Shown here: in pieces, positions 27,779 through 35,849 of the stretch
Layout: every line of letters starts with the position of its first letter
Numbering within the stretch: position 1 is the stretch's first letter
Origin: Microbacterium murale
Lineage (GTDB): Bacteria > Actinomycetota > Actinomycetes > Actinomycetales > Microbacteriaceae
Assembly (NCBI RefSeq): GCF_014635185.1
Contig: NZ_BMCM01000001.1
Span: 434,001 to 498,000 of the forward strand
Direction: 5' to 3'
Length of the DNA: 64,000 bases
Notes under the pieces: model-generated
What the model was told of the DNA's origin: nothing
Databases searched by the model: none
Seen by the model: only the letters and a program-made list of their open reading frames with translations
Program-made: the position numbers and the translations under genes

Positions 27779-28444
27779 TCAGCCCTCGACTGCGGCAGCG
27801 GCGGCGGCCGCGCGCACCAGCCACGCCGGCGTCTTGCCCGGGCGTGCGAACGGCACGAGCCGCCCGGCTGCGCTCTCGGCCACGAGCTGCTCGGCGCGCG
27901 CGATGCGGGTGGCAGGGCGCTTGGCTGTTGAGATCCAGTGCCGCACGGCCTTGCGGTACCCCGCGGCTGCGGCATCGAGGAACGCCTGCGCTGCAGCGGA
28001 AGAGTCGAGCACGGCCTGCACCTCCGGCTCGAGTTCTGCGTCATCGTTCTCGTGCGAGTAGGTGCCGGTGCGGTCTGCGCTCCTGGCCTCGAACGCGGCC
28101 AGACCGGCGGATGCCATCTTCCCCTCGGCCACGAGCCGCTCGACGTGCGCCACGTTGACCTTCGACCAGGTGCTGCCCGCCTTTCGCGGAGTCCACCGCT
28201 GGCGACGCCGATCGTCGTCGATGGGCTGCGACACGGAGTCGATCCATCCGAAGCACAGAGCCTCTGGCACGGCATCCGCCCACATCAGACCCCGATCATG
28301 GACGTGCGCCTTGCGCACCTCCATCCACAGTTCCGCCTCGGAGGCGTGATACAGCTCGAGCCAGGCGCGGAACTCCGCCGCGTCGCGGAAGAACACCGCA
28401 GGCTTCTCCGCCGAGCCGCCCGCCTGCCCTGCCTCATCGTCCAT
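27779..28444 (-). CDS. YdeI/OmpD-associated family protein
   Basis: 221 residues. Sequence features of the YdeI family: FRDAAEFRAWLELYHASEAELWMEVRKAHV, CFGWIDSVSQPIDDDRRRQRWTPRKAGSTWSKVN in the middle and AAAAGYRKAVRHWISTAKRPATRIARAEQLV near the C-terminus, ending in an Ala-rich helix. The family is widespread, implicated in antimicrobial-peptide resistance in enterobacteria; biochemical function is not known. It lies upstream of glyS with its own start. Confidence 0.82.
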   Translation of the reverse strand: MDDEAGQAGGSAEKPAVFFRDAAEFRAWLELYHASEAELWMEVRKAHVHDRGLMWADAVPEALCFGWIDSVSQPIDDDRRRQRWTPRKAGSTWSKVNVAHVERLVAEGKMASAGLAAFEARSADRTGTYSHENDDAELEPEVQAVLDSSAAAQAFLDAAAAGYRKAVRHWISTAKRPATRIARAEQLVAESAAGRLVPFARPGKTPAWLVRAAAAAAAVEG

Positions 28445-28477
28445 GGAAACAGGATGCCACGAGCATCCGACATCGAC

Positions 28478-29104
28478 TCAACGGTTGGGGAAGGCCTCTC
28501 CCCCACCCGCGGCGAGCGACTCGGCGACGATCACGATGTGTTCGTTCATCATCTCCTCCGGCATCGCCGGCATGCTCTGCTCCCAGTACGGCAGGATCGC
28601 GCCGCGCCCCTGCATCATCCCCGCCGGGCGGGCGTACGCCCACAGATGAAGGTGCGCCGAGCCGTCGTTCCACCGCGAGAAATGGCAGCGCGCGACCGCG
28701 GGGATCATCTTGGTGGCCTCCGACAGTCGCTGCAGCACAGGGCCGAGACCTGCAAGAACCTCGATCGGGGCGTCTTCGAGCTTCACGTGGCGGCGCGGCG
28801 AGATCGAGCCGATGAACGGCAGCCCGACGCCGCCTTCGAAACCCGAGCTCACCTGCCACTCGTCGTCGTGCCAGATCGTGCGCTTCGACGGTTTGCAGTG
28901 CCCGCATTCCGAGGCGTCGACCTCGCCGCGCCGCGGCTGCTCCGGAACGAGCATCGGCTCGAGCGGCAGCAGCTCGAACGCGGCGATGCTGGGCACCGGA
29001 CCGCTGCCTGGCACGCCGCTCGTGTCGAGAGTCTCACCTATCGGCGCCCAGCGGTGCCACTCGGTGTCGGCCGGATGCTGTGCGAGATCGTCCTCGGATG
29101 TCAT
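28478..29104 (-). CDS. HIT-like (histidine triad) superfamily protein
   Basis: 208 residues. A CGHCKPSKRTIWHDDEWQV segment (two Cys, possible metal site) around residues 67-85 is followed by SPRRHVKLEDAPIEVLAGLGPVLQRLSEA and then SAHLHLWAYARP, a histidine-triad-like HxHxx motif. HIT proteins hydrolyse or transfer nucleoside monophosphates. The final His of the classical triad is replaced by Trp or Tyr, so activity is uncertain. Leading TGGACGC before the ATG is shared with three other minus-strand genes in the window. Confidence 0.68.
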   Translation of the reverse strand: MTSEDDLAQHPADTEWHRWAPIGETLDTSGVPGSGPVPSIAAFELLPLEPMLVPEQPRRGEVDASECGHCKPSKRTIWHDDEWQVSSGFEGGVGLPFIGSISPRRHVKLEDAPIEVLAGLGPVLQRLSEATKMIPAVARCHFSRWNDGSAHLHLWAYARPAGMMQGRGAILPYWEQSMPAMPEEMMNEHIVIVAESLAAGGGEAFPNR

Positions 29105-29126
29105 GCGTCCATGAAACCAGAGACTG

Positions 29127-29537
29127 TCAGGACGGCATGCGCGCGACGATGCCGATCTCCTCGGATGCGGAGGCCAGCCGCTCGTCGTAAGTCCATAGCT
29201 CGTCAGCCCCGACTGCCACCGCCGTCGCGAGGTGTATCGCGTCGAGGGACCGCAGTACAGGGGGCCCGATGATGCGGGCGCTCTCGAGGATCGGACCGGT
29301 CATCGGCGCGACGCCGATACCCTCCATGGCGAGGGCTGAGGCGACCGAGATCTGTCGTGGGTCGTGATCATCAAGTCGCACCCGCAACGCTCGAGACACC
29401 TCGACACGAGCAAGGGCAGAGGCGATGAGCAGATGTCCTCCTGCGACTGCCTGTGTAAGCGCGGTCGAAAGTGCGGCCTGGTGCTCCTCCTTCGAGACTC
29501 GCTTGATGAGCGCGCTCGAATCCACGTAGATGCTCAC
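29127..29537 (-). CDS. vapC: PIN-domain toxin, VapC family
   Basis: 136-residue PIN ribonuclease. The acidic active-site residues are all visible: D6 (IYVDSSALIK), E46 (ARVEVSRAL), D99 (RSLDAIHLATA) and D118 (TYDERL). VapC toxins cleave tRNA or rRNA when not bound by antitoxin. The start overlaps the end of the upstream antitoxin gene as ATGA. All catalytic residues are intact, so the toxin should be active. Confidence 0.9.
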   Translation of the reverse strand: MSIYVDSSALIKRVSKEEHQAALSTALTQAVAGGHLLIASALARVEVSRALRVRLDDHDPRQISVASALAMEGIGVAPMTGPILESARIIGPPVLRSLDAIHLATAVAVGADELWTYDERLASASEEIGIVARMPS

Positions 29538-29797
29538 AGGCGATCCTCACGCAGTTCCTCGAGGATCTGCGCCATCGTCTTCCCCGGAGGGGGAACGATC
29601 GTCGGCGTCACGGGCCGGTACGGTCGCTCAGGTGGAATCACCCAATCCGGGTACGGCGCTCCACGCTTGGCCTCGCCGATCCCGAGATGTTCATCCACAG
29701 CGCGTCGGAGGATCTCCTGCTGGCTGACGCCCGTGCGCTGCGACTCGACGCGCAACGCTGCTGCCGCGTCATCGCTCAACCGCAGATTCATCGCCAT
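29534..29797 (-). CDS. vapB: ribbon-helix-helix antitoxin of the VapB type
   Basis: 87 residues. The N-terminal part MNLRLSDDAAAALRVESQRTGVSQQEILRRAVDEHL is a CopG/RHH DNA-binding domain; the proline-rich C-terminal part (VTPTIVPPPGKTMAQILEELREDRL) would wrap the toxin. TACCGT lies 6 nt before the ATG with no Shine-Dalgarno, so the message is probably leaderless. A second in-frame ATG follows two codons on. It heads the vapBC operon and overlaps vapC by 4 bp. Confidence 0.85.
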   Translation of the reverse strand: MAMNLRLSDDAAAALRVESQRTGVSQQEILRRAVDEHLGIGEAKRGAPYPDWVIPPERPYRPVTPTIVPPPGKTMAQILEELREDRL

Positions 29798-29803
29798 GGG
29801 AGA

Positions 29804-29837
29804 ACGGTACCAAAACCGGAGACCGATGGTACCAAAA
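29804..29837 (-). promoter_or_regulatory. vapBC promoter with two direct repeats covering -10 and -35
   Basis: GGTACCAAAA occurs twice (29806-29815 and 29828-29837), exactly 22 bp apart, i.e. two helical turns. The proximal copy overlaps the TACCGT -10 box (29804-29809); the distal one falls at the expected -35. Each copy contains the palindrome GGTACC. Best read as the autorepression site of the RHH antitoxin. Confidence 0.65.
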
Positions 29838-29845
29838 TCTGAAAC

Positions 29846-30535
29846 TCACTCGGTGAAAAGGTATCCCTGCTGCACATCGAAACCGGCGACGCGCAGGCCC
29901 CGCCCGAGCAATTCCTCCATCTCGCCGCGCAGCCGCAGCCGCCACTCGTGCGCCGCGTCGGGGTCGGACGCGCGCATTCCCTCGACATCGGAAGGGATCT
30001 CCAGCGTCGCGACGACCGACTCCGCCGCTGGGTGCTTCGCGATGTCGGCGAGCGCCCACTCGACGTCGAGCCGGTCGCTCTCGTCACCGGCGTCCCCGCC
30101 TCCGAAGATGCCGTACTGGTTCACCGCGTATGCGGTCACCCTTGCGCCCAGCACGGTGAGGAAGAAGTGCGCGTTGCGTGCGACGAGCGGATCGAAGGTC
30201 CACGTGATCCGACCGACCTCCCGCGAGAACGCCCACTGACGCTGGTGCTCTTTGAGCTCGCGCCCCCACCCGCGGCCGCGGTATTCGGGAATCAGCGCGG
30301 TGATGTGCGAGTGCATCGTGCGCTGGCCGGGAACGCCGAAGAAGGCGACGGATGCTCCGACCATGCGCTCGGTCCCGTCCTCGCCGTCGAACAGCCCGAC
30401 GACGTAGTTGCCGGATTGCTGCAGCGCACGCAGTGTGCCGGCATCGATGACGCGCTCGGGTCCGCGGATGGAATCCAGCAGGCTCTGCGCGTCGATGATG
30501 AGTTCAACGGTGTCCAGGTCACGTATGGTTCGCAC
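29846..30535 (-). CDS. GNAT-family N-acetyltransferase (COG3375-like)
   Basis: 229 residues. The acetyl-CoA-binding motif A is visible as HSHITALIPEYRGRGWGRELKEHQRQWA, followed by ITWTFDPLVARNAHFFLTVLGARV, the signature stretch of the predicted GNAT subgroup COG3375; the usual R/Q-x-x-G-x-G/A loop is RGRGWG. The GTG at 30535 is supported by CAGACT 6 nt upstream; upstream in-frame sequence is not GNAT-like. Substrate unknown. The vapBC operon begins 48 bp after its stop. Confidence 0.8.
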   Translation of the reverse strand: MRTIRDLDTVELIIDAQSLLDSIRGPERVIDAGTLRALQQSGNYVVGLFDGEDGTERMVGASVAFFGVPGQRTMHSHITALIPEYRGRGWGRELKEHQRQWAFSREVGRITWTFDPLVARNAHFFLTVLGARVTAYAVNQYGIFGGGDAGDESDRLDVEWALADIAKHPAAESVVATLEIPSDVEGMRASDPDAAHEWRLRLRGEMEELLGRGLRVAGFDVQQGYLFTE

Positions 30536-30606
30536 GTCCCCAGTCTGCCCCTGATCGGCCCAGATGCGGAAAGCGCGGGCAGAATCACGGCTCGCGACGT
30601 CGATGA

Positions 30607-32436
30607 TCAGGAACCGACGAACTCCTCGGTCAGGCCGAACTCGGGCCTCTCTCGCACATCGACGGTGGCACCCAGACCGTCGGTGTCGAGGACGATGATC
30701 TCGTTCGCTCCCGATCTCCAGAGCGGGGCCGGGGCATAGAGCGTCTGCTGCGGGCCGACCTTCCAGTAACGGCCGAGCAGGAACCCGTTGAGCCACACCA
30801 TTGCTTTGTTCCCACCGGGGAAGGCGAGCCAGGCGTCCGCCGGAGTTTCGACGTCGATGGCCGCACGCGCGACGCCGGCGACGCGTCCGTCGTCGGCCGC
30901 ACTCTTCGCCGTCACGTCGGCGGAGGCGACCGCATCCGCCGCTTCCCACGCACCCGCGGAAGGCACCCCGTCCCGAGGGAGTGCACGGTGCGTCCACCCG
31001 TGCACGAAGCGCCGACCGTTGATGCGCACGCCGCGCATGATGCCCTTGCCCTCACCAGTACGCGGACCGTAGTTGATGCGTCCGAGGCTCTCGACGATGA
31101 GCGTCAGCAGCGCTCGTCGCGCGCCGCCCGGCAGCGACAGCGACAGTCGTCCGTCGCGCTCCAGCGTGCCGACCCGCTCGTCATCGATGAAGACGGTCGC
31201 CCGATCGTGCAGGGTGTCGATGTCGATCGTCGCATCCGCAGGCACATCGACCTGCGCCTGGTAGACGACGATGCCGTCCTCCACGCCGAGTTGCTCGAAT
31301 GTCTGCGGCATCGGTGTGCTCGCGCCGGTCATCGGCAGCGTCTCCGCGAAGTCGCGCAACGACGTCACCGGCTGCAGCGGCACCGACTGCGCGGCCTGTA
31401 CCGGTGCGGGTTCGGGGCGCTGCGGCAGTTCTATTGCGTGGAAGGGAGCGAATGCCGTGCGGAGTGCCTCGAACTTCGCGTTCAGCGATCCGTCTTCGCC
31501 GATCGGAGCATCCGAGTCGTAACTGGTGATCGTCGGCTGCAGTGCACCGTCGTGATTGGCGCCGTTCCACAGCCCGAAGTTCGTGCCACCGTGCGCCATG
31601 TAGATGCTGACGGATCCACCTGCGGCGAGGAGCTCGTCGACCGTGCCGATCATGCTCTCAGCAGAGCGCACGTGATGCGGCTCACCCCAGTGGTCGAACC
31701 ATCCGCCCCACAACTCGCTGCACACGAGTGCGTCTTCGGGGCGACGCAGCTCCTGCGCCGTGGCGACGCCTGTACCGAAGGTGAACGTCGGCAGCGCGCC
31801 GGCCACCGAGCCGTGCGTCAGCATGTCGGGCGTGATGCCGTCGGCCGTCGTGAGCAGCTCGACGATGCCTCGCGAACGCAGAGCGTCGCGCTGGTGCTCG
31901 AGGTACGTGTGATCGCTGCCGAACGAGCCGTACTCGTTCTCGATCTGCACGGCGACGACGGGCCCACCGAAGGCAGCCTGAAGCGGCACGATGCGCGGGA
32001 TCAACTCGTCATACCAGCGGTCGACCGCGGCAAGATACTCAGGATCGCTCGTGCGGAGGGCGCTCACCCGTCCGGTCAGCCAGAACGGCAGACCACCGTT
32101 CGACCACTCAGCGCAGATGTACGGGCTCGGGCGCAGATAGACATCGAGCCCCACGTCGCCGGCCAGCCGGATGAACGATTCCAGGTCGCGCCAGCCGTCG
32201 AACTGCGGCTCGCCCTCGGTGCGTTCGTGGAAGTTCCAGGCCACGTACGTGTCGACGGTGTTCGCGCCCATCGCGGCGAGGCGACGAAGACGATCCTCCC
32301 AGTAGTCCGGATGCACGCGGAAGTAGTGCAGCGCTCCCGCGAGGATCCGGTACGGCTGTCCGCTCCGGAAGAGTCGCCCGTCCCGCCGTGTGATCGCGGG
32401 AGAGACATCTTGAGAGAACGAGGATGCGTGGTTCAA
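30607..32436 (-). CDS. beta-galactosidase, glycoside hydrolase family 35
   Basis: 609 residues. The GH35 core is clear: YRILAGALHYFRVHPDYWEDRLRRLAAMGANTVDTYVAWNFHE, the acid/base Glu in VAVQIENEYGSFG (about E168) and the nucleophile in CSELWGGWFDHWG (about E241), followed by two beta-sandwich parts and a jelly-roll end. No signal peptide, so probably intracellular. The start is a TTG at 32436: AGGAG lies 5 nt before it and no ATG or GTG fits. Divergent from an MFS transporter; there is no sugar transporter beside it. Confidence 0.9.
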   Translation of the reverse strand: MNHASSFSQDVSPAITRRDGRLFRSGQPYRILAGALHYFRVHPDYWEDRLRRLAAMGANTVDTYVAWNFHERTEGEPQFDGWRDLESFIRLAGDVGLDVYLRPSPYICAEWSNGGLPFWLTGRVSALRTSDPEYLAAVDRWYDELIPRIVPLQAAFGGPVVAVQIENEYGSFGSDHTYLEHQRDALRSRGIVELLTTADGITPDMLTHGSVAGALPTFTFGTGVATAQELRRPEDALVCSELWGGWFDHWGEPHHVRSAESMIGTVDELLAAGGSVSIYMAHGGTNFGLWNGANHDGALQPTITSYDSDAPIGEDGSLNAKFEALRTAFAPFHAIELPQRPEPAPVQAAQSVPLQPVTSLRDFAETLPMTGASTPMPQTFEQLGVEDGIVVYQAQVDVPADATIDIDTLHDRATVFIDDERVGTLERDGRLSLSLPGGARRALLTLIVESLGRINYGPRTGEGKGIMRGVRINGRRFVHGWTHRALPRDGVPSAGAWEAADAVASADVTAKSAADDGRVAGVARAAIDVETPADAWLAFPGGNKAMVWLNGFLLGRYWKVGPQQTLYAPAPLWRSGANEIIVLDTDGLGATVDVRERPEFGLTEEFVGS

Positions 32437-32577
32437 GAGGACTCCTGCGTGACTCTCGCTCCGACCCTTTCGGAGTGCGGCGGATGCGCGTCGTGCGCGA
32501 CCGCGCATGACTCTACCTGATGGCAGCCATGTCGCCCATCCGCGCCCACCCGGGCTGAGCACCGATAGCCTTGCACG

Positions 32578-34020
32578 GTGGGAGACAGAGATGACAGAGC
32601 TAGAAAACGCCTCTCCCGCACCCCGAATCGTGGCCTAACGGTCGCGGTCCTCGCCTTCGCCGGCCTCTGCGCCTCGTTCATGTTCACCCTGGTGGTGCCT
32701 CTGCAGGCCGAGCTGCCCACGCTTCTGAACGCCTCTCGCGAAGACACCACCTGGGTCGTCACGATCACGCTGCTCGTCGCCGCCATCGCGACACCGATCT
32801 CCGGCCGTCTCGGCGACATGTACGGCAAGCGCCGCGTCATCGTGGTGCTGTTGGCGGCGCTCATCGTCGGCTCGGTGATCGCAGCGCTCTCCGGATCGAT
32901 CGTCGGCGTGATCATCGGCCGCGCCCTGCAGGGCGGGGTCACCGGTGTCATCCCCCTGGGCATCGCGGTCATGCGCGACATCCTCCCGGCGAACCGACTC
33001 GGCACCGCCGTCGCCCTGATGAGCGCGACCATGGGCGTCGGCGGTGCGCTCGGGATGCCGCTGGCCGCGTATCTGGCGATCAACGCCGACTGGCATTCGC
33101 TGTTCTGGCTCGCCGCAGGTCTCGGCGTGATCGGTCTCGTCCTGGTCTTCCTGTTCGTGCCGGAGGACGTGCTGCTCTCCCCCGGCCGCCTCGACGTACT
33201 CGGCGCGATCGGACTGGCAATCGGCCTCACCGGGCTGCTGCTGTACGTCTCACGAGGCGCCGAGTGGGGCTGGACGTCGCCCGTCGGACTCTCACTCCTG
33301 ATCGGCGGCATCCTGGTACTGCTGGTCTGGGGCTGGTATCAGCTGCGCACCAGCGAACCGCTGCTCGACCTGCGCGTCGCAGCACGGCCTGCCGTGCTGT
33401 TCACGAACATCGCGGCGATCGGCATGGGGTTCGCCCTGTTCTCCTCGAACGTCACGTTCCCGCAGATGCTCGAGCTGCCGGTGGAGAGCGGCTCCGGTTT
33501 CGGGCTCGACATGTTGACCGCGGCATTCATCATCATGCCCGCGGGCCTCGTCATGATGGTGATCTCGCCGTTGTCGGGCTGGCTCGAACGCACGGTCGGA
33601 CCCCGGCCCCTGTTCACCGTCGGCGCCGCAGCGATCGTGCTGGCGTACGTCTACGTGTTGATCTGGTCATCCGAGTGGTGGCACATCCTGATCTCGAACG
33701 CGATCATCGGCGTCGGCATCGGCTTCACGTTCGCCGCCATGCCGATGATCATCATGCGCTCGGTGCCCGCGAACGAGACCGGCGCCTCCAACGGGCTCAA
33801 CGCACTGTTCCGCTCCGTCGGCACGTCCAGTGCCTCCGCAGTCATGGGCGGTGTGCTCGCGGCGATGAGCGTCGAGATCGACGGAGTGGCTGTCCCCACC
33901 CGCGAGGCGTTCGACGTCTGCTTCTGGCTGGCGATCGTCGCCGGAATTGTCGCGCTGGTGCTGTCGCTGTTCATCCCGAAGACACGCTCCGTCGAACGGC
34001 ATCCGTCACTGCCCAGCTGA
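32578..34020 (+). CDS. MFS transporter, DHA2-type (14-helix) drug exporter
   Basis: 480 residues with about 14 hydrophobic segments. Motif A is visible as GRLGDMYGKRRVI after the second helix and motif C-like GVGGALGMPLAAYLA in helix 5, both typical of H+-coupled drug exporters. Substrate unknown. The GTG start is 6 nt after TAGCCT with no ribosome site: probable leaderless transcript. Divergent from the GH35 gene. Confidence 0.88.
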   Translation: MGDRDDRARKRLSRTPNRGLTVAVLAFAGLCASFMFTLVVPLQAELPTLLNASREDTTWVVTITLLVAAIATPISGRLGDMYGKRRVIVVLLAALIVGSVIAALSGSIVGVIIGRALQGGVTGVIPLGIAVMRDILPANRLGTAVALMSATMGVGGALGMPLAAYLAINADWHSLFWLAAGLGVIGLVLVFLFVPEDVLLSPGRLDVLGAIGLAIGLTGLLLYVSRGAEWGWTSPVGLSLLIGGILVLLVWGWYQLRTSEPLLDLRVAARPAVLFTNIAAIGMGFALFSSNVTFPQMLELPVESGSGFGLDMLTAAFIIMPAGLVMMVISPLSGWLERTVGPRPLFTVGAAAIVLAYVYVLIWSSEWWHILISNAIIGVGIGFTFAAMPMIIMRSVPANETGASNGLNALFRSVGTSSASAVMGGVLAAMSVEIDGVAVPTREAFDVCFWLAIVAGIVALVLSLFIPKTRSVERHPSLPS

Positions 34021-34056
34021 CGCGCTCGGTCTCGAACGGGCCCGCGACAGAATGCG

Positions 34057-34446
34057 TCAGAGCGTGAAGCCGTCCGGATCGCCGGGCCGCGGCGACCGCA
34101 GCCTTGCGGGGACTGGCCACGGCAGCACGAACTGATCCGTCGCCGTGCGATTCATATCGCCGTAGTCGTCGATCTTCACCACGATGCGGCCCGGGGCGCC
34201 GTCGCGATCCGGGGTGACCTCGACCATGCGCACTCGAAGCGGGCGTTCGGCCTCACCGTCGAGCATCCACGGCTCGGCGAGCCATGACAGGCCGTGCTCT
34301 TCCAGCGCAGCCTCGGCGTCGAGCCATTCGATGGGCTCGGAAATCGAGCGACCCAGCACATCGACGGCGACCCAGTCGTCACCCGCGGGGTGGATCCAGC
34401 CGAGCAGCTCGCCGTCGTCGCGGCGATGCGGGGTCCAGTCATCCAT
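34057..34446 (-). CDS. hypothetical protein, 129 aa
   Basis: I do not recognise this family. A small soluble acidic protein rich in Trp (WTPH, GWIHPAGDDWVAVDVLG, EWLDAEAALEEHGLSWLAEPWML), with strand-like segments and a C-terminal MNRTATDQFVLPWPVPARLRSPRPGDPDGF. No catalytic motif. The ATG has TACCCT 6 nt ahead, so it has its own leaderless promoter. Convergent with the MFS gene and separated from the next upstream gene by the 48-bp palindrome. Confidence 0.65.
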   Translation of the reverse strand: MDDWTPHRRDDGELLGWIHPAGDDWVAVDVLGRSISEPIEWLDAEAALEEHGLSWLAEPWMLDGEAERPLRVRMVEVTPDRDGAPGRIVVKIDDYGDMNRTATDQFVLPWPVPARLRSPRPGDPDGFTL

Positions 34447-34481
34447 CCGACGAGGGTACCTCGGTACAGATGTCAGCAGGA

Positions 34482-34529
34482 ATCACGGATGTCGGTCGAG
34501 AACCGCGGTTTTCGACCGACATCCGTGAT
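34482..34529. repeat. 48-bp near-perfect palindrome (24-bp arms)
   Basis: Inverted repeat centred on CCGCGG at 34503-34508 with 24-bp arms; the only unpaired position is G34500/T34511, which is a G-U pair in RNA. Left arm begins ATCACGGATGTCGGTCG. Far longer than the other terminators here, with no loop. It lies about 50 bp downstream of the oxidoreductase stop. Possible bidirectional terminator or a REP-like repeated element. Confidence 0.85.
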
Positions 34530-34579
34530 CTGGACTGACAAGTGGCCGGGCCCAAGGTTCGACCCGATCAGGTTCGGAG

Positions 34580-35203
34580 TCAGGCGCGGACGGCGTAGCC
34601 GCCGGTCCAGCTGATCTGCTCGCGGACGGCGAGCACCATCTGCAGGAAGCCGAGGGCTTCGAGCTCACGCGCACGCTTCAGCGCACCGGCATCCGCCACC
34701 TTCAAGCCACCGGCGGTGACCACGTCGGCGAGCAGCTTCTTGGCCGCGTCATCGTCGCCGGCGAGCTGCACCACGGTGGGGGCGCCGCCCAGCTCACCCG
34801 AGGCGAGGGTCGCGGCGAAGTTCGTGTTGAAGGCCTTCACGACGCGAGCGCCGGGGACGGATGCCGCGAGTTCCGCTGCAGCCGATGAGTCGGCGGGAAC
34901 GACGAGTCCGTCGAACGTCGCGAAGTCGACGGGGTTGGTGATGTCGACGACGACCTTGCCCGTGAGGTGGTCGCCGTAGGTGCCGGCGATCTCGGCGAGC
35001 GCCGGGTAGGGCACGGCGAGGACGACGATCTCGCCCTTGATCGCGTCGCCGACGACGCCGGCCGTCGCACCGATGGATGCGGCAGCGGTTCCGGCCTTCT
35101 CGAGGTCGCGCGCCAGGATCTGCACAGTGGAGCCGCCCTTCGCGGCGATGCCGGCGATGGCCTGGCCCATGTTCCCGGTTCCGATGACGGTGATCGCGGT
35201 CAT
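34580..35203 (-). CDS. NADP-binding oxidoreductase related to F420-dependent NADP reductase
   Basis: 207 residues. The N-terminal motif TVIGTGNMGQAIAGIAAKGG is a Rossmann NADP site, followed by VVLAVPYPALAEI, VVDITNPVDF and RVVKAFNTNFAATL, the pattern of COG2085 (F420H2:NADP reductase-like). Membership in that family does not prove F420 use; many actinobacterial members have unknown cofactors. GAAAGG lies upstream of the chosen ATG; an in-frame start 15 codons earlier is rejected. Divergent from a MarR gene that probably represses it. Confidence 0.83.
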   Translation of the reverse strand: MTAITVIGTGNMGQAIAGIAAKGGSTVQILARDLEKAGTAAASIGATAGVVGDAIKGEIVVLAVPYPALAEIAGTYGDHLTGKVVVDITNPVDFATFDGLVVPADSSAAAELAASVPGARVVKAFNTNFAATLASGELGGAPTVVQLAGDDDAAKKLLADVVTAGGLKVADAGALKRARELEALGFLQMVLAVREQISWTGGYAVRA

Positions 35204-35234
35204 TGTGTTGCCTTTCGTCAGAGCCGGTGCACTT

Positions 35235-35260
35235 TGTTGCTTCGGCAATTAATATTCACA
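35235..35260. promoter_or_regulatory. AT-rich divergent regulatory region with small dyad
   Basis: Between the oxidoreductase and MarR genes lies TTGC-TTCG-GCAA (35236-35247) next to AATTAATATT, markedly AT-rich for this genome. A MarR-type dyad operator is plausible here. Positional inference. Confidence 0.4.
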
Positions 35261-35300
35261 ACCAACTTGCCCCGACAACTATTCCCGACAGAATGGGACC

Positions 35301-35774
35301 ATGGCCGCACCCCTTCCCCGCATGACGCAGGAGCAATCCCGCGCCTGGCTCGCACTGATCAGCACAGCCGAGCTCCTTCCCGCCGCGCTCGACGCGCAGC
35401 TGCAGCGCGACGCCGACCTCACCCACTACGAGTTCATCCTGCTCAGCACCCTTCAACGCGGGGGTGCCATGCGCCTGAGCGATCTGGCCGCGGCGACGAA
35501 TGCGACGCTCCCCCGCTGCTCGAAGGTCGTCAGCAGGCTCCAGCAGCGCGGACTGCTCGAGCGGGCGGAGAGCACGACGGATCGTCGCAGCGTGCTGCTG
35601 AAACTCAGCAGGCAGGGCCGCCGCCGATTGGTGCTCGCCACACCCGACCACTTCGCCACCGCGCACCGGCTGGTGCTCGATCGCCTCACACCCGCGCAGC
35701 TCGATGCCCTCGCCGACGCGCTCGAACCCGTCGTGCAGGCCCTCGATCCGCAGCAGAGATTCGGGCCCTTCTGA
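35301..35774 (+). CDS. MarR-family transcriptional regulator
   Basis: 157 residues. Winged-helix core: LTHYEFILLSTLQRGGAMRLSDLAAATNATLPRCSKVVSRLQQRGLLERAESTTDRRSVLLKLSRQGRRRL, where the wing ends in the conserved DRRS motif; flanking helices form the dimer interface. MarR proteins usually respond to phenolic or oxidising compounds and repress a neighbouring gene, here the divergent NADP oxidoreductase. CAGAAT sits 6 nt before the ATG and no Shine-Dalgarno is present. Confidence 0.9.
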   Translation: MAAPLPRMTQEQSRAWLALISTAELLPAALDAQLQRDADLTHYEFILLSTLQRGGAMRLSDLAAATNATLPRCSKVVSRLQQRGLLERAESTTDRRSVLLKLSRQGRRRLVLATPDHFATAHRLVLDRLTPAQLDALADALEPVVQALDPQQRFGPF

Positions 35775-35849
35775 GCGGCTCCGCTCCTGCACCGTCACCC
35801 ACGGTCACGCGAATCGGCGCCGCCGCAGCATCCGGCTAGATTCGAAGAC

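Noticed and set aside
3282-29104. TGGACGC directly before four minus-strand ATGs (3282, 13422, 17240, 29104) as a special regulatory leader
   Set aside because: Three of them also fit the general -10-to-start spacing rule and the match is short; coincidence or mild start-context preference is enough.
34482-34529. CRISPR repeat or array
   Set aside because: Only one copy in the window, no spacers and no cas genes.
34580-35203. Evidence for an F420-dependent metabolism
   Set aside because: The protein belongs to the F420:NADP reductase-like family, but no F420 biosynthesis gene is visible and many members do not use F420.
35775-35849. SAM or cobalamin riboswitch before the MetE-like gene
   Set aside because: The gap is only 75 bp and the -10 box is 7 nt before the ATG, leaving no leader.
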